Shown here: positions 43,081 to 51,168 of the stretch, one piece after another | Numbering within the stretch: the first letter of the stretch is position 1 | Layout of the letters: the number at the start of each line of letters is the position of its first letter | Source: Gracilimonas sp046602855 | Lineage (GTDB): Bacteria; Bacteroidota; Rhodothermia; Balneolales; Balneolaceae | Direction of reading: 5' to 3' | Length of the DNA stretch: 64,000 nucleotides | NCBI RefSeq assembly: GCF_046602855.1 | Contig: NZ_JBKINJ010000002.1 | Coordinates: 248,001-312,000 of the forward strand | Notes under the pieces: generated by a model | The model's database searches: none | Seen by the model: the letters and a program-made list of their open reading frames with translations, nothing else | What the model was told of the DNA's origin: nothing | Position numbers and translations under genes: made by a program

Positions 43081-43450
43081 TCCAAAACAACATCTTTTAA
43101 GTTTTCAACTTAAAAGTACAAGCCCTGACCGGGTATGACTTGCCCGTCAGGTATAACCAGACAAGTCTGTGACTTGTATCTTATTTGGGAAATCTGACAT
43201 GCCTTAAACAGCAGTCATTGCGAGGAACGCAGATCATTTTACTTATTAAGCTTAAACAGCCCATAGCGCAAGCATCGCGGTTGTGCGGTGTTTTTACTGA
43301 TTCCTAAGTTTTAACATTTTGCCCTCATCGCCTCCCTCTTTCTTTTGTGCCGACCCCGACAAGTTTGTACGGGACAGGCGCTCTTTTTTCTAAGGCCGAA
43401 GGATTTTTGAACATCCAACAAGGAACATCCAACATTCAAAAATGAAGTTT
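43081..43450. repeat. Family D, hairpin and rearranged family A with micro-insertion
   Basis: Family D fills 43081-43204. After a GTCATTGCGAGGAACGC fragment of family C comes a GCGCAAGC...GTTGTGC hairpin (about 43258-43282) shared with 23.2 kb. The family A copy has GTGCCGA, the 25-nt insertion (43354-43378), then jumps straight to CGCTCTTTTTTCTAAGGC, lacking the whole middle. It ends with ACATCCAACATTCAAAAATG. Confidence 0.82.
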
Positions 43451-43474
43451 ATTGGATCTATCTTACACCAGCGC

Positions 43475-43655
43475 GAGTTGTCATCCTGAGCGCAGTGGGG
43501 TTGTAATTAGGTTTTGAGGTATATCGCGAAGGATCTCAAATTCTGACCTGGCTGGCAGGTCTGATTTTGAGATCACGCCGGCAGTCGGACACAGTCCCTC
43601 GTGTTCACTATCCATGCCCCTCGCAACCTGGCAGACACTCGGGATGACACCCTGT
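43475..43655. repeat. Dispersed repeat, family B
   Basis: GTTGTCATCCTGAGCGCAGT to CACTCGGGATGACACCCTG, with the GATCACGCCGGCAGTCGGAC core. Third near-identical B copy within 2.4 kb, so recombination between copies is possible. Confidence 0.88.
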
Positions 43656-43672
43656 GGTGTTTAAATCGAGCT

Positions 43673-43750
43673 GTTATTGCGAGGAGACTATGGGGTTGAA
43701 TGCAGATTTGAGAAGTTAAGCGACGAAGCAATCTCCCTGAAGCGCGAAGG
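43673..43750. repeat. Family C, left half
   Basis: TTATTGCGAGGAGACTATGG to GACGAAGCAATCTCCCTGAA. The right half is missing; the sequence then runs into the end of the S9 peptidase gene. Confidence 0.8.
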
Positions 43751-43834
43751 CAACCTCTGCCTCCCTCAAGGGAGGACTTTCCGGGCTTGGGATACACGGA
43801 GGGAATTTAAACGACCCCACTCAATACTAAGCCC

Positions 43835-46054
43835 TCACTCCTCTTCCTCTGTGAAGTGTTCTTCATACCAATCAAATACGGTTTCCCATTGATGGTAAAA
43901 GTCTTCTTCCGTACCTGCTAAACCCGCGCCATGACCTGCATCCATATAATTCACCCACTTCACTGCCTTACCGAGGCGGCGTAAGGCATAATACATTTCC
44001 CGCTGATTATCGGCGGGCACATTCCAGTCCCCTTCCCCACTCAGGATGAGCAAGGGCGTGGTTATGCGATCCGCAAAGAAGACGGCGCTGTGGGTGACAT
44101 ATTTATCCGGTGCTTCCCAGAATGTCTGACCGATCCGATCCTGCCCCACTTCGGCAGCTGAATAATTTCGTGTACCGATCTTGGGACTATCCCCCAAAAA
44201 GCTGATCATGTTCACCTTACCGGAGTTATTGATGGCTGCCGCAAAGCGATCCGTTTGCGTGATCAGTAGGTTGGCTCCGTACCCGCCATAACTGATGCCT
44301 TCCACCCCAAGCTTCGAGCCATCCACAAGACCTCTCTCCATCAGCTTATTGATGGCCGTGGTCACACCCTTCACCCATCCTTCACCGGGATAACCAAGCT
44401 CCAGGTCCACGGAAGGTCGGAGGACAAAATAATCACGGTTGGCCAATACATTAGCCAGTGCGTTGAATGAATTATCAAAGAAATTTTCATAGATATAAGC
44501 GATCAGCGGATACTGCTTTCCTTCCTCATAGTTGGCAGGATAATAAAGCACACCATAAAGGGTATCGCCGTCCACGTCCATATACTGAATGAGTTCGGTA
44601 TCAGGGATCTTATATTCACTGAGCCAGTCATTGAAATCAGTCAGGCGGCGAAGATCGCTTAATTCGTAATTACTGACATACACCTCATAGGGCTGGTTCC
44701 CTTCAGCCCGTTCAAACGTGAGGACATCCGCATCCTCCGCAAAATTCCAGTCAGAATAAAGCTGATCATCTATCAATAAGGTTTCCATTTCCTGAGCTTC
44801 AATATCATATCGAACCATACCCCTTTGCCATTCATCTCGGGCAGAGGAGGTAAAATACAGATAGCGATCGTCATCCGACCAATGCATTAAGTTTAGCCTC
44901 GGTTCACTTTTCTCATCTTCCGGAAACTCTAAGACCAGTTCCATATCAGACCCGGCTGTGTCGATGCGGTGATATCCTTTATCGGAACGTAACAGCATCG
45001 AAGCTCCGTCTTGGCTCCATCGGTTGAAGCTGAATTCCAGGCTAGTAGTATCGGTGGTATCTGCCTTTTCAATAAAGTCATAACGATCGGCCGTGATCTC
45101 AGTTCCAGCCGTATCTGCGATGTGGCGGATAAAGACCTTTCCCTCATCCGTCCAGGCCCAGGTCGTTCCGGCTGGATCCCAATCCAGATCCAGCGATTTT
45201 TCCGTTCGTGGGATCAGAGTATCCCGCACTGCCGGATCATTCAGATTGATAGTAACCATCATCTCTTCGCTGGCATCATCGGATCGTGTATAATTCGTTT
45301 TCAGGGGAATTTCCTGTATCACAGCCACAAAAGACTCATCTTCCGGGATATTGAGTGAAGCCAACATGACTTCATCGGTGAGTTCCGTGACCTGCCGTGA
45401 TCCGGTATTGACCAGAGCCAGTACCGACTGCTCATTTTGCATCCACACACGGTCCCAGGACAGAAAATCATTTTCAGAATCCTGAATCACCACCGGACCA
45501 TCGTTAATGGCCGTATACATAGAATCGGCTTTGGCTCTCCACCCGTCGGCTCTTAATGACAACATCAATCCTGATCCATCCGGCATCCAGTTGAGGCGGG
45601 TATTGGAAGCGATCTCCAGATCGGTCTTGGGTTTGAACTCCCGCAGGCGATCCCGTTCGGCATCATACATATGCAGGGTTACCTGCTGTTCGTCCATCAG
45701 GATGATCGCCAGTGTTTTATTATCAGGCGACCAGGCCGAGGCTCGAATAACGGCAGCTCCGTCGGTGACTTCATTTTGCTCCCCATTCTCCGTATTCAAT
45801 ACATACAGGCGGGAGGTACGCTGCTGCACATAAGTTGGATCGGCAAACCTGAAATGATCGATACCCAGTCGGTCGCGCTGAGATGAGGAAGTGACGGCCA
45901 CGAAACGCCCATCATCGGTGATGCCTGTGATATTGGTATTCTCCACCTTCAGCATTTCATCCGGAGTGAAGGGTTTAAGCTCCTGCGCGTAGGCCGGCTG
46001 ATGGGTTTGTGATAGGATGCCTGCAAGCAGGATAACGAACATGATACGAGACAT
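43835..46054 (-). CDS. S9-family exported peptidase (prolyl oligopeptidase fold)
   Basis: 739 residues. A signal peptide ends near PAYAQE. An N-terminal beta-propeller (about 25-480, with repeated W..D...L and SAWSPDNKTLAI patterns) precedes the alpha/beta hydrolase domain. The catalytic triad is readable: Ser in EGISYGGYGANLLI (about residue 588), Asp in SGEGDWNVPADNQ (about residue 675) and His in DAGHGAG (about residue 707). It probably cleaves di- or tripeptides after proline or alanine in the periplasm. It is divergent from another S9 gene 255 nt away, suggesting shared control. Confidence 0.9.
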   Translation of the reverse strand: MSRIMFVILLAGILSQTHQPAYAQELKPFTPDEMLKVENTNITGITDDGRFVAVTSSSQRDRLGIDHFRFADPTYVQQRTSRLYVLNTENGEQNEVTDGAAVIRASAWSPDNKTLAIILMDEQQVTLHMYDAERDRLREFKPKTDLEIASNTRLNWMPDGSGLMLSLRADGWRAKADSMYTAINDGPVVIQDSENDFLSWDRVWMQNEQSVLALVNTGSRQVTELTDEVMLASLNIPEDESFVAVIQEIPLKTNYTRSDDASEEMMVTINLNDPAVRDTLIPRTEKSLDLDWDPAGTTWAWTDEGKVFIRHIADTAGTEITADRYDFIEKADTTDTTSLEFSFNRWSQDGASMLLRSDKGYHRIDTAGSDMELVLEFPEDEKSEPRLNLMHWSDDDRYLYFTSSARDEWQRGMVRYDIEAQEMETLLIDDQLYSDWNFAEDADVLTFERAEGNQPYEVYVSNYELSDLRRLTDFNDWLSEYKIPDTELIQYMDVDGDTLYGVLYYPANYEEGKQYPLIAYIYENFFDNSFNALANVLANRDYFVLRPSVDLELGYPGEGWVKGVTTAINKLMERGLVDGSKLGVEGISYGGYGANLLITQTDRFAAAINNSGKVNMISFLGDSPKIGTRNYSAAEVGQDRIGQTFWEAPDKYVTHSAVFFADRITTPLLILSGEGDWNVPADNQREMYYALRRLGKAVKWVNYMDAGHGAGLAGTEEDFYHQWETVFDWYEEHFTEEEE

Positions 46055-46210
46055 AATGAAGTAGCCTTGAAGTTATTAAATGGTTAAAGCGTAAGTACGT
46101 GCCTTCCGGCGAGGTTTGCAAGTGGGGTATTCCGGATTGTTGCATGATTTCTCAAAACTTCCCCTCAAAACCTGCCAGATCACAATCCTGAGTGGCCCGC
46201 ATAATTCGTT

Positions 46211-46225
46211 AATACTGTCAGTATT
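46211..46225. promoter_or_regulatory. Palindrome in the divergent S9 peptidase gap
   Basis: AATACTG-T-CAGTATT is a perfect 7-bp inverted repeat around one base. It is about 156 nt from the start of the minus-strand gene and 85 nt from the plus-strand gene. It could be a shared operator. Nothing else stands out in 46055-46309. Confidence 0.4.
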
Positions 46226-46309
46226 TATTATTATAGATGCAGTAAAATCTTTGGTTCTAAAACGGATGCTTCCCTAAGCTCCCACAATTTGTAATAAAAT
46301 CTCTTCTTT

Positions 46310-49198
46310 ATGAAACGATTAATCTCTTCCCTGCTTACTGTCCTTTTTCTTTTAATGCTTGCTGAGGTGGGAATAGCCCAGAACAAGGTGCCCCTCACTT
46401 ATGAAGATTTTGATCAGTGGAAGTCTATTTCCGGGCAGACTCTCACGCCCGATGGCCGGTTTCTGATCTATGCACTCAATCCACAAGAAGGTGACGGAGC
46501 GATCAAGGTGCAAAACCTTCGTAATAACAACGAGGTGTCTCACGTGCGGGGAGAACGTTTTGAAGTAAGCTATGACGGCCAAACCCTGGTCCATTTCATT
46601 ACGGCTCCCTATGCCGATGTACGTCAGGTACTGATCAACGGTGAGAAGCCGGATGAGGAATTTGATGATACCCTGGCGGTCTATTCTATCTATGAACGTG
46701 ACCTGGAAACATTTCCGGAGGTCGGATCTTTCAAACTCCCGGAGCGATCAGGAGCATGGCTGGCCTATTTATACGACCGTGATACAGAAGAAGAGGATGA
46801 AAATGGATCTGAAAGTGCCGAAGAGGAAGAGACTGCAGCTGAGGCTGATTCAGCTGAAACAGAACCGCCGGTCATTGAACATGAACTGGTACTTCGGAAT
46901 CTTGAAACCGGAGAAGAGACCATGATCGAGTATGTTGAAGACTATTTCTTTTCCAGACATGGGGAGCGTTTGGTCTATGTAACGGCCGACGAAGATTCAC
47001 TTCAGACTCCCGGGGTCCACATTCTTGAAACAGAAACCGGTACTACAAGAACCATCAGCAGTGGACTGCAGTCTTACACGTCTGTGGTGATGGATTCCAC
47101 GGCCTCACGCATTGCCTTTTTAGCCAGGCCCGCCGATGAAAAGGAAGAAAACGGTGACGAAGAAGAAACTGAAGAAGAGAAAGAGGAAGCTGATGAAGAT
47201 GCCGAACCTGAATTTTACACCCTCTACTTCTGGGAAAAAGGAATGGAAGAGGCAAAAGTACTCGTCGATGAATCTTCTGACTTGCTGAGTGAAGGATGGA
47301 TGGTGAACGAATATGCTTCACCTGAATTTTCCCACAATGGGAACCGCCTCTTTTTTGGAATTGCACCGGAGCCGATGCGCAGAGATACCACGGTCGAGAA
47401 GATCGATATTGCCTCAGTGGATATCTGGAACTGGAAGGATGATCGATTACAGCCACAGCAGCTGTTGCAACTGGAGGACGACAAGAAGAAAACCTATAAA
47501 AGCGTCTATCACATCGAGGAAGAGTCCTTCATTCAGCTCGAAGATGATGAAATGAGAACCATCACGGTACCTGACCGGGGTGATGCAGACTATGCCATTG
47601 GAACCCACAACCTCCCCTATATGTATCTCATGCAGTGGGAAGGCTTTCCGATCTATAACGACGTGTATTGGGTGGATGTGAAAACCGGCGAGCGGAAACA
47701 GTTTGGAGAAAAGGTGAAAGCCTCGCTCTCGCTTTCCCCCGGAGGAACCTACGCGGCCTGGTATGATTATGAAGACCGAAACTGGTACACCAAGAACCTT
47801 GAAACGCAGGCCGTTGTAACTCTTACGGGCGATTTGGATGTCCCTTTTTACGATGAACTGCACGACAGCCCCTCCGATCCAAGTCCGTATGGCGTGGAAG
47901 GGTGGACCAAAAATGACAACCGGATTGTGATCCGGGACCGCTATGATCTATGGGTATTTGACCCGTCTGGAAAAGAAGACCCTTATATGCTCACTAACGG
48001 CCATGGCAGAGAGAATGAAATAACCTACCGCTCCTTTTCTGAAGACCCCGACAGCCGATGGTTTGCTTCTGATGAAGTGTGGCTGATGGCCACCTACGAA
48101 TCCGACAAATCCTCGGCAGTGCATAGAGCTGATTTTGAGGGCGGCAGCACACCGAAGGAACTATGGAGAGGAGATTACAGACTATATACTCCTCAGAAAG
48201 CCAGGGAAGACAACCGCTGGATGGTCCGTATGAGTACATTCCAGGAGTATCCGGATATTCATATTACCGACAACCGTTTCAGGAAGTTTGAGCAAGTCAC
48301 CAATGCGAACCCACAGCAGGAAAACTATCTCTGGGGGGATGTGGAACTATTCAACTACATGAGCCTGGACGGGGAACCGCTGGATGCGTTGCTATACACT
48401 CCCGAAAACTTCGATCCGGAAAAGAAATACCCTATGGTGGTTTATTTCTATGAGCGCACCTCGGACAGACTACATACCTACCGGGCACCGGCTCCGTCCG
48501 CCTCTACCATCACTCCCGCTTTCTATACCAGCCGCGGATATATCGTGGCCATGCCTGACATTACCTATAAAATTGGTAATCCGGGGCGTAGTGCGGAAGA
48601 TGCTGTGATCGGGATGTCCCTCAACCTGATCGAACAGGGTTTTGTGGATGAGGATAATATTGGTCTTCAGGGACAGAGTTGGGGTGGGTATCAGATCGCC
48701 CATATCATTACCCGAACCAACATGTTCAAAGCCGCAATGGCCGGGGCACCCGTTGTGAATATGACCAGTGCATACGGCGGTATCCGATGGGGATCCGGGT
48801 TGAACCGACAGTTCCAGTATGAGAAAACCCAAAGCCGCATCGGCGGTACACTTTGGGAAAAACCCTTGTACTACATCGAAAACTCACCGCTGTTTTTTGC
48901 CGACCGGGTTGAAACACCGCTGCTGATGATGCACAATGATGCCGACGGAGCCGTACCCTGGTATCAGGGCATTGAATTTTTTACAGCCCTCAAGAGACTG
49001 AACCGGCCGGTATGGATGCTCACTTACAACGATGAGGCTCACAACCTGCGCAAGCGCGTGAACCGAAAAGACCTGCAGCGACGGATGCAGCAGTTCTTCG
49101 ACCACTACCTGATGGACGCGCCCGCACCCGTTTGGATGAAGTACGGGATACCCGCCATCGAAAAAGGAATAAATCAGGGCTTTGAACTGGAGGAGTAG
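46310..49198 (+). CDS. S9-family exported peptidase, large acidic type
   Basis: 962 residues, with a signal peptide ending near VGIAQN. A beta-propeller is interrupted by two acidic inserts (about 160-187, EEDENGSESAEEEE; and about 283-303, EEETEEEKEEADED), as seen in salt-adapted exported proteins. The hydrolase domain holds Ser in QGQSWGGYQIAH (about residue 790), Asp in HNDADGAVPW (about residue 877) and His in NDEAHNLRKR (about residue 910). Role: peptide breakdown outside the cytoplasm, in parallel with the divergent S9 gene. A strong hairpin at 49254-49291 ends the gene. Confidence 0.9.
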   Translation: MKRLISSLLTVLFLLMLAEVGIAQNKVPLTYEDFDQWKSISGQTLTPDGRFLIYALNPQEGDGAIKVQNLRNNNEVSHVRGERFEVSYDGQTLVHFITAPYADVRQVLINGEKPDEEFDDTLAVYSIYERDLETFPEVGSFKLPERSGAWLAYLYDRDTEEEDENGSESAEEEETAAEADSAETEPPVIEHELVLRNLETGEETMIEYVEDYFFSRHGERLVYVTADEDSLQTPGVHILETETGTTRTISSGLQSYTSVVMDSTASRIAFLARPADEKEENGDEEETEEEKEEADEDAEPEFYTLYFWEKGMEEAKVLVDESSDLLSEGWMVNEYASPEFSHNGNRLFFGIAPEPMRRDTTVEKIDIASVDIWNWKDDRLQPQQLLQLEDDKKKTYKSVYHIEEESFIQLEDDEMRTITVPDRGDADYAIGTHNLPYMYLMQWEGFPIYNDVYWVDVKTGERKQFGEKVKASLSLSPGGTYAAWYDYEDRNWYTKNLETQAVVTLTGDLDVPFYDELHDSPSDPSPYGVEGWTKNDNRIVIRDRYDLWVFDPSGKEDPYMLTNGHGRENEITYRSFSEDPDSRWFASDEVWLMATYESDKSSAVHRADFEGGSTPKELWRGDYRLYTPQKAREDNRWMVRMSTFQEYPDIHITDNRFRKFEQVTNANPQQENYLWGDVELFNYMSLDGEPLDALLYTPENFDPEKKYPMVVYFYERTSDRLHTYRAPAPSASTITPAFYTSRGYIVAMPDITYKIGNPGRSAEDAVIGMSLNLIEQGFVDEDNIGLQGQSWGGYQIAHIITRTNMFKAAMAGAPVVNMTSAYGGIRWGSGLNRQFQYEKTQSRIGGTLWEKPLYYIENSPLFFADRVETPLLMMHNDADGAVPWYQGIEFFTALKRLNRPVWMLTYNDEAHNLRKRVNRKDLQRRMQQFFDHYLMDAPAPVWMKYGIPAIEKGINQGFELEE

Positions 49199-49253
49199 AA
49201 TAATACCCAACGGGAGGTGAATCCGTAACCTTCCGGACAGGATTGCAGGCCAT

Positions 49254-49291
49254 CACCCCTTGATCCCCGCTTGGGCGGGGATCAAGGGGTG
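49254..49291. terminator. Long perfect hairpin after the large S9 gene
   Basis: CACCCCTTGATCCCCGC (49254-49270) pairs without mismatch with GCGGGGATCAAGGGGTG (49275-49291) around TTGG. It has no T-run, so it may be a repeat or mRNA-stabilising hairpin rather than a classical terminator. It begins 56 nt after the stop codon. Confidence 0.6.
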
Positions 49292-49574
49292 GGCATAAGG
49301 TGCCAGTGCCTCGTAGTAAACTGCATCCAAACCAAATTAAAAAGGGTCATCCTATTCCGCTGGCTGGCGGAGAAGGATCTTGCCTATTCTCGCCTGACTG
49401 CCCTGATCACGACCTCTTCTGTCTTCTCCTTCGCAAGGAGAAGAACTCCTGTTACACTTGATAAGTATATCGTAAAGCATGGGCTTTGTTTAGTGCCGTA
49501 TTTTTGAACCGGGATTTTCTGGATTGTCACAGGATCTTCAGGATTACCATGAATGCAAATATCCATACAAACAA

Positions 49575-49980
49575 AACCCGGTCATTGCGAGGCGGATAGA
49601 TGTCTATTGCAAGGTTGGGTAGGTGAACAACGAAGCAATCTCCCTAAAGCGATTTACAGGCAGTCCCTCTTTCAAAGTTTTAGGCTATTATTAAAAATCT
49701 GGATTGAGTGCCTGTATTCAATTCCCCCTTTCTTTTGTACCGACAAAAGAAACAAAAACTCCCGGCTGCGAAAAATGAGCTGAGTCTGACTCCATTCCGC
49801 TAAAAGAAATCAAAGCTCCATTCATAGGCTTGCCCGCAAGTCTGATACCATGCGGTATGATTTCTTTCTTAACGCTTCATTGCGTCATTCTCTTTACACT
49901 CATTTTTCTAAGGCCGGGTTGGGAACATCCAACAAGGAACATTCAACATTGAATTTCGAAGTTTACTTTAACTACCCAGC
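49575..49980. repeat. Families C (left half) and A (full copy)
   Basis: Family C fragment (about 49578-49660: GTCATTGCGAGGCGGATAGA to AACGAAGCAATCTCCCTAAA). A full family A copy (about 49726-49975) follows, without micro-insertion: GTACCGACAAAAGAAACAAA, AAAAGAAATCAAAGC, GCGGTATGATTTCTTTCTTA, TTTTTCTAAGGCCGG and ACATTCAACATTGAATTTCG. Confidence 0.82.
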
Positions 49981-49993
49981 TCCTAACGAGCGG

Positions 49994-50285
49994 TCATTGC
50001 GAGGCGGATAGATGTCTAATGCAAGGTTGGGTAGGTCAACAACGAAGCAATCTCCCTAAAGCGACCTCCCAAATAGATCAGACCAATAATTGGGGTAAGC
50101 TTAGGCAAGGCTACACCTCCTACTCCAAGTTGTCATCCTGAACGAAGTGGGGTTTAATGCAGGATCGGTAGCTTGCCGCGAAGGATCTCAAAGGCATACA
50201 TGAATGCCAGAGCAAACTTTGAGATCCCTCGTGTTAGGTTTAAAGCCCCTTTGCTACTCAGTACGCACTCGGGATGACAACTTCA
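49994..50285. repeat. Families C (left half) and B
   Basis: Family C fragment 49994-50066 repeats the sequence at 49578 almost exactly (GTCATTGCGAGGCGGATAGA). A diverged family B copy follows (50131-50281), from GTCATCCTGAACGAAGTGGG to CACTCGGGATGACAAC, with CGCGAAGGATCTCAAA and TTTGAGATCCCTCG as the inner inverted pair. Confidence 0.82.
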
Positions 50286-50427
50286 TTAAAACAAATTTAC
50301 AGGCAGTCCGGGGAGATTGCCACAGCCTGTGTTCACTTCGCTCACTGCAGCCTTCGCAAGGACCTGTCTTATATCACAACACTTCAAAACCTGCCTGTCG
50401 GCAGAGGCAGGTTCGCTATTCAAAAAG

Positions 50428-50460
50428 AAGCCCGAGATCCTTTGTCAGGAAGCCGGGCTT
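50428..50460 (-). terminator. Terminator of the HU-like gene
   Basis: On the minus strand AAGCCCG and CGGGCTT arms enclose a CTTCCTGACAAAGGATCT loop that can pair further, and are followed by CTTTTTGAATAG. It lies 50 nt after the stop of the HU-like gene. Confidence 0.8.
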
Positions 50461-50509
50461 GTCGGATCATGGGTTACTATTTTAACATATCGACCTCATA
50501 GGAAAAGGT

Positions 50510-50899
50510 CTATGATTCGGCTTTCTCGAACTTCAGTGTTTGAAGCATCTCCTTGAACTTATCGCCGGGGCGGAACAGGATCCTGGCACCGCGGATGTTG
50601 GTCTTATTGACCTCTTCTTCCGTATCTGATGGATCGGAACTGATGCTGACCCTGAAGAACCCCAGGTCGGATATATTGACGGATAGTCCGTCTTTGAGCA
50701 AACTGGGGACCACATCCGCCAGTCCGTAAAGCACCGCGCGTATATCGGATCCGCTTACGGTACTGATCTTTTCGATCCGTTCAGTCAGTTCATCGATACC
50801 TGCCTGACCGGTTATTTTGTTAGACGCGTAAAACTTCTTCTCGCCTCCTCCCTCTACTCCGGGAGTGCCTTTTTGAATGATGTTATACTTGATAGACAT
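50510..50899 (-). CDS. HU-like DNA-binding protein (Bacteroidota HU-HIG type)
   Basis: 129 residues, matching the length of the HU domain variant fused with a C-terminal tail common in Bacteroidota. MSIKYNIIQKGTPGVEGGGEKK at the start and the GLADVVPSLLKDGLSVNISDLGFFRVSISS segment (about 63-92) correspond to the dimerisation helices and the beta-arm base; RGARILFRPGDKFKEML (about 103-119) matches the family's C-terminal strand. It probably bends or coats DNA. It sits alone, with an unusual array of CACGTG palindromes 140-215 nt upstream and a terminator downstream. Confidence 0.85.
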   Translation of the reverse strand: MSIKYNIIQKGTPGVEGGGEKKFYASNKITGQAGIDELTERIEKISTVSGSDIRAVLYGLADVVPSLLKDGLSVNISDLGFFRVSISSDPSDTEEEVNKTNIRGARILFRPGDKFKEMLQTLKFEKAES

Positions 50900-51038
50900 C
50901 TCTCCTCCATTTTTGTTAGGGTTTAGGCGCCATCCATCTTAGTTATGACGTACTTGTTAACCCCGGGGCGTCGGCTATGTTGCGTATTTTCTGTGATCTA
51001 ACATCAAGATGCGAGGCAGCAGAACAGAAACTCAAAAA

Positions 51039-51112
51039 ACACGTGTCTTTTATGGCAAAAACACACGTGTTGGAAGAGAAAATCACACGTGTTTTTTGGA
51101 TCGATCACGTGT
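51039..51112. promoter_or_regulatory. Four phased CACGTG palindromes
   Basis: ACACGTGT at 51039-51046, 51063-51070 and 51085-51092, and TCACGTGT at 51105-51112. The centres are 24, 22 and 20 bp apart, so all four face roughly the same side of the helix. The array lies between the end of the DUF2357 gene and the start of the HU-like gene (both minus strand), so it could regulate the latter. Confidence 0.65.
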
Positions 51113-51168
51113 GTTGGGTTGGAGAAAGACGGGTGGTTGTTTTAAAGCAGTAACTTTAACTAGAATTA

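Noticed and set aside
51039..51112. CACGTG array as a CRISPR-like array
   Set aside because: Repeats are only 8 bp and spacers 12-16 bp, too short for CRISPR, and no cas gene is nearby.
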